A stretch of DNA of 34,709 nucleotides from Betaproteobacteria bacterium (lineage in GTDB: Bacteria > Pseudomonadota > Gammaproteobacteria > Burkholderiales > Burkholderiaceae_C), in assembly GCA_025358155.1 (NCBI GenBank), contig JANYKR010000122.1:1-34709 (forward strand), in the 5' to 3' direction. The notes under the pieces were generated by a model, which saw only the letters and a program-made list of their open reading frames with translations, did no database searches and was not told the DNA's origin. Below, piece after piece: positions 31,965 to 34,709 of this stretch (the stretch's first letter is position 1; each line of letters starts with the position of its first letter). Made by a program: the position numbers and the translations under genes.

Positions 31965-32176
31965 TTTGCGGCGGCAGCCGAGGCTGCGCTGGCGGGAAGG
32001 GTGACGGGAGCGGGCAGGCTGAGTGCGCCCTTTTGGCCGCAGGCGCTGAGCATGGCCAGGCCGGTCAACAGGCAAGACAGCCGCAGACCTGGCCGCCAAC
32101 CCAGCGGCAAACCCGACAGCCGGCTCCGCCCGCAGCGCGGCGCGCTGGGCGTGGCTACACTCGAATGGACATTCAT
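31961..32176 (-). CDS. lptM: Small lipoprotein LptM (YifL family)
   Basis: A 71-residue lipoprotein starting at the ATG at 32176. A basic N-terminal stretch of about 33 residues precedes the hydrophobic signal LSCLLTGLAMLSAC. The lipobox LSAC is followed by GQKGALSLPAP, the family's hallmark CGQKGPL-like segment, and the tail is Ala-rich. In E. coli LptM helps oxidative maturation of the LPS translocon subunit LptD. It sits directly upstream of lysA, as in most Proteobacteria. The basic N-terminal part is longer than usual, but I see no better start further downstream before the signal sequence. Confidence 0.88.
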   Translation of the reverse strand: MNVHSSVATPSAPRCGRSRLSGLPLGWRPGLRLSCLLTGLAMLSACGQKGALSLPAPVTLPASAASAAAAK

Positions 32177-32195
32177 ACCCGGAATTCTATCAACC

Positions 32196-32570
32196 ATGAC
32201 CCCAGCTGCCGCTCCGCCCAGCCCTGCACCAGAGCCCCTGTCCGACAGCGATTTCCACCGCCTGTCGCATGCCGTTTTGGCATCGATCGAGGCCACGGTT
32301 GACCACTGGCTGGAGGACGACGTGATCGACATCGACAGCCAGCGCACGGGTGGCCTGCTGGAGTTGAGCCTGCCCGGTGGCAGCAAGATCATCATCAACA
32401 CCCAGCCGCCGCTGCATGAGCTGTGGCTGGCAGCCCGGGCCGGCGGCCACCACTACCGGCTGCTGGCCGGCCAGTGGCGCGACACCCGCGACGGCACCGA
32501 GTTTTTTGCAGCGCTTTCACAACACGCCAGTGCACAGGGCGGACAGCCGCTGGTATTCAACCCGGCTTGA
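32196..32570 (+). CDS. cyaY: Iron donor protein CyaY (bacterial frataxin)
   Basis: A 124-residue frataxin. SDFHRLSHAVLASIEATVDHWLEDDVIDIDSQRTGG (about 18-53) carries the acidic first helix and strand that bind iron. LLELSLPGGSKIIINTQPPLHELWLAARAGGHHYRL is the conserved sheet with the Trp of the ELWLA motif. The N-terminal 14 residues are Ala/Pro-rich and extra. CyaY regulates iron delivery and IscS activity in Fe-S cluster assembly, which relates it to erpA in this window. Its start is only 19 bases from the divergent lptM start, so each promoter must lie inside or very near the other gene. Confidence 0.95.
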   Translation: MTPAAAPPSPAPEPLSDSDFHRLSHAVLASIEATVDHWLEDDVIDIDSQRTGGLLELSLPGGSKIIINTQPPLHELWLAARAGGHHYRLLAGQWRDTRDGTEFFAALSQHASAQGGQPLVFNPA

Positions 32571-32604
32571 GCGCCTGGGTGCCAGCCCGACAGCCTCCCA
32601 GCGC
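32571..32604. terminator. Hairpin between convergent cyaY and PBP1a genes
   Basis: GCGCCTGGG (32571-32579) pairs with CCCAGCGC (32597-32604) with one bulged C and a 17-base loop. It begins right after the cyaY stop. There is no T run on either strand, so termination is uncertain. Confidence 0.35.
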
Positions 32605-32624
32605 CACCCGGCCGCCGCCGCGCC

Positions 32625-34709
32625 TTACCGGAACAAGTCCAGGATGCCCTTGCGCTCGTCGGCGCTGGGCGCTTGCGGCAGCTTGTCATCCAGGCCCACG
32701 CTGCTGACCCCAGCGCCCGAGGCGAACTCATTGAAGATCCAGTCGCCGTTTTGCTGCACCAGGCCCTCGGGTACCGGCATTTGCATCTCGGGTTGTTTCT
32801 TGAGTGCGTAGCTCATGTACTCGATCCATACCGGCAGTGCCAGGCCGCCGCCGGTCTCGCGGTCGCCCAGCTTGCGCGGGGTGTCGTAACCGATCCAGAC
32901 CACCGCCGCCAGGTTGGGTTGGTAGCCGGCAAACCAGGCGTCCATCGAGTCATTGGTGGTGCCGGTCTTGCCGTACAGGTCAGGCCGTTTGAAGGTGGCG
33001 TAGACCTTGGCTGCTGTGCCCGAGCGCGCCACCTCGCCCAGCAACTGGCTCATCACAAACGCGTTGCGGGGCTCGATCACCCGCGCCGCCTCGTCGATCA
33101 CCCGCAGGGGGGTTTGCTGCAAGACCTTGCCCTTGTCGTCAGTGATGCGGGTGATCAGCAATGGGTTGACGCGGTAGCCACCGTTGGCAAACACGCTGTA
33201 GCCGGTGGCCATTTGCAGCGGCGTGACCGAGCCAGCGCCCAGCGCCATGGTCAGGTAGGCCGGGTGTTTTTCGGCATCAAAGCCGAAGCGGGTGATCCAG
33301 TCTTGCGCATATCTCACGCCGGTGGACTGCAGCACCCGGATCGACACCATGTTCTTGGACTTGGCGAGCGCGGTTTTCAACGCCATCGGACCCTCGAACT
33401 TGCCGTCGTAGTTCTTCGGCTCCCAGGGCTGGCTGCCGGTTGTACCGGCATCAAAAAACAGCGGTGCATCGTTGACCACCGTCTGCGGCGTAAAGCCTTT
33501 TTCGAGTGCCGCCGAGTAGATGAAGGGCTTGAAGCTCGACCCCGGCTGGCGCCAGGCCTGGGTGACATGGTTGAACTTGCTCTTGCCAAAGTCAAAGCCG
33601 CCCACCAGCGCCCGGATGCCACCGGTGCGGGTGTCCATCGCCACAAACGCGCCCTCCACCTCTGGCAACTGGGTCAGCGTCCAGTCGCCCTTGGGGCCGC
33701 GCACCGTGCGTACCACCGCGCCGCGCCGGATCTGCTTTTGCGGCTCGGCCTTGTCAGCGAGGCCCGAGCTCACCGGCTTGAGGCCGTCGCCGGTGACCAC
33801 GATGCTCTCGCCCGACTGCAGCACCGCCACCACCTTGCTGCGGCTGGCCTCCAGCACCACGGCGGCCTTGAGTTCGTCGTTGTCGGGGTGGTCGACCAGC
33901 GCCTCGGCAATCCGGGTGTCCAACGCCGCCGGATCGGCCGGCAGGTCGATATGGCCCTCGGGCCCGCGGTAGACCTGGCGCCGCTCGTAGTCGAGCAGGC
34001 CGCGGCGCAGCGCTCGGTAGGCGGCTGCCTGCTCGCCGGCGTCTACCGTGACCTGCACATTCAGGCCCCGGGTGGTGGTCTCACCGCCGTACTGGTTGAA
34101 CACCAGCTGGCGCACCGCCTCGGCCACGTATTCGGCATGCACACCGCTCTCGGTGGGCTGGCGCAGGCGCAGCACCTCGTTGCGGGCGGCCTCGGCCTTT
34201 TCTTCGGTGATGAAGCCGTTGGCCTCCATCCGGTCAATGATGTGCTGCTGGCGCTGCTTGGCGCGTTTGGGGTTGCTGACCGGGTTGTAAGCCGACGGCG
34301 CCTGCGGCAGGCCGGCCAGCATCGCGGCCTCGGCCACCGTCACCTCGGCCAGCGGTTTGCCAAAGTAGATTTCACTGGCCGCCGCAAAACCGTAGGCGCG
34401 TTGGCCCAGAAAGATCTGGTTCATGTAGACCTCCAGAATCTGCTGCTTGCTGAGGTGCCCTTCGATCTTGAGGGCCAGCAAGATCTCGTAGATCTTGCGG
34501 GTGAAGGTCTTTTCAGTCGAGAGGTAGAAGTTGCGCGCCACCTGCATCGTGATGGTGGACGCGCCCTGGCTCTTGGCCTTGTTGAATTGCGCCAGCCCGG
34601 CGCGCACCACGCCCAGGTAGTCAACGCCGTTGTGCTGGTAGAAGCGGGCGTCTTCCACCGCCAGCACCGCCTCCTGCATCACTTTGGGAATGCGGCTGAT
34701 GGGGGTGAA
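32625..34709 (-). CDS. mrcA: Penicillin-binding protein 1A (class A), 5' end outside the window
   Basis: The frame is open from the right edge (34709) to the stop at 32625, about 694 residues; the N-terminal membrane helix and start codon lie outside. The first visible residues, FTPISRIPKVMQEAVLAVED, are the beginning of the GT51 glycosyltransferase domain, with the catalytic Glu in VEDARFYQHNGVD; QGASTITMQVARNFYL and RKIYEILLALKIE follow. An OB-like insertion precedes the transpeptidase domain, which has PGSSFKPFIYSAAL (Ser-x-x-Lys), SKNMVSIRVL (SxN) and GKTGTTNDSMDAWFAGY (KTG). The enzyme polymerises and cross-links peptidoglycan in the periplasm. It converges with cyaY, a common Burkholderiales neighbourhood. 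Confidence 0.97.
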   Translation of the reverse strand, partial: FTPISRIPKVMQEAVLAVEDARFYQHNGVDYLGVVRAGLAQFNKAKSQGASTITMQVARNFYLSTEKTFTRKIYEILLALKIEGHLSKQQILEVYMNQIFLGQRAYGFAAASEIYFGKPLAEVTVAEAAMLAGLPQAPSAYNPVSNPKRAKQRQQHIIDRMEANGFITEEKAEAARNEVLRLRQPTESGVHAEYVAEAVRQLVFNQYGGETTTRGLNVQVTVDAGEQAAAYRALRRGLLDYERRQVYRGPEGHIDLPADPAALDTRIAEALVDHPDNDELKAAVVLEASRSKVVAVLQSGESIVVTGDGLKPVSSGLADKAEPQKQIRRGAVVRTVRGPKGDWTLTQLPEVEGAFVAMDTRTGGIRALVGGFDFGKSKFNHVTQAWRQPGSSFKPFIYSAALEKGFTPQTVVNDAPLFFDAGTTGSQPWEPKNYDGKFEGPMALKTALAKSKNMVSIRVLQSTGVRYAQDWITRFGFDAEKHPAYLTMALGAGSVTPLQMATGYSVFANGGYRVNPLLITRITDDKGKVLQQTPLRVIDEAARVIEPRNAFVMSQLLGEVARSGTAAKVYATFKRPDLYGKTGTTNDSMDAWFAGYQPNLAAVVWIGYDTPRKLGDRETGGGLALPVWIEYMSYALKKQPEMQMPVPEGLVQQNGDWIFNEFASGAGVSSVGLDDKLPQAPSADERKGILDLFR

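Noticed and set aside
1-34709. CRISPR array, insertion sequence, prophage, tRNA or rRNA gene
   Set aside because: I saw no regularly spaced repeats, transposase or integrase motifs, terminal inverted repeats with target duplications, or tRNA/rRNA-like sequence on either strand.

Overview
The window looks like chromosomal DNA of a betaproteobacterium of the order Burkholderiales, probably Comamonadaceae or a close relative. The evidence is its high G+C content, dense short-spaced operons, conserved neighbourhoods (rplM-rpsI-erpA; lysA-lptM diverging from cyaY next to a class A PBP gene), a Burkholderiales-type trimeric porin, Coq7, and a DUF2726 protein. I see no tRNA or rRNA gene, insertion sequence, prophage gene or CRISPR array. 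Assignments are by eye from motifs; no database search was possible.

Left end (1-6055): the edge of what is probably an exosortase-A-associated exopolysaccharide locus. On the minus strand are an acyl carrier protein, an OafA-type membrane acyltransferase and a membrane-anchored SGNH/sialate-acetylesterase-like protein cut by the window edge. Diverging from them are an AMP-forming acyl-CoA/acyl-ACP ligase and a fold-III PLP decarboxylase, both of the kinds found with exosortase A, then an unrecognised protein with a signal peptide and a C-terminal membrane segment ending in basic residues. Activation, carrier, transfer, hydrolysis and amine-forming decarboxylation lie together. This is the most interesting part of the window.

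6130-13483: a two-gene molybdenum hydroxylase of the xanthine dehydrogenase/CO dehydrogenase superfamily (2Fe-2S subunit and AYRGAGR-type large subunit, no FAD subunit). It is convergent with a four-gene MacA/LolD/FtsX-type ABC export operon (adaptor, ATPase, two permeases).

13484-20241: htpG behind a very good sigma-32 type promoter, srkA convergent with it, a DUF2726 membrane protein, a GNAT-family protein, then the ribosomal operon rplM-rpsI with a long structured leader and a strong terminator, then erpA.

20307-24488: ilvA with an intrinsic terminator in its leader (apparent attenuation) and a downstream CobT-like gene that lacks both expected catalytic glutamates; an OsmC-family protein; and coq7 for ubiquinone synthesis.

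24703-30644: a porin, a small secreted protein made of three Lys/Ala-rich repeats, and a Dpp/Opp-type importer operon (two permeases, two ATPases) without a substrate-binding protein gene in the window.

30678-34709: lysA and lptM on the minus strand, cyaY diverging from lptM with only 19 bases between the start codons, and the 3' part of a penicillin-binding protein 1A gene running off the right edge.
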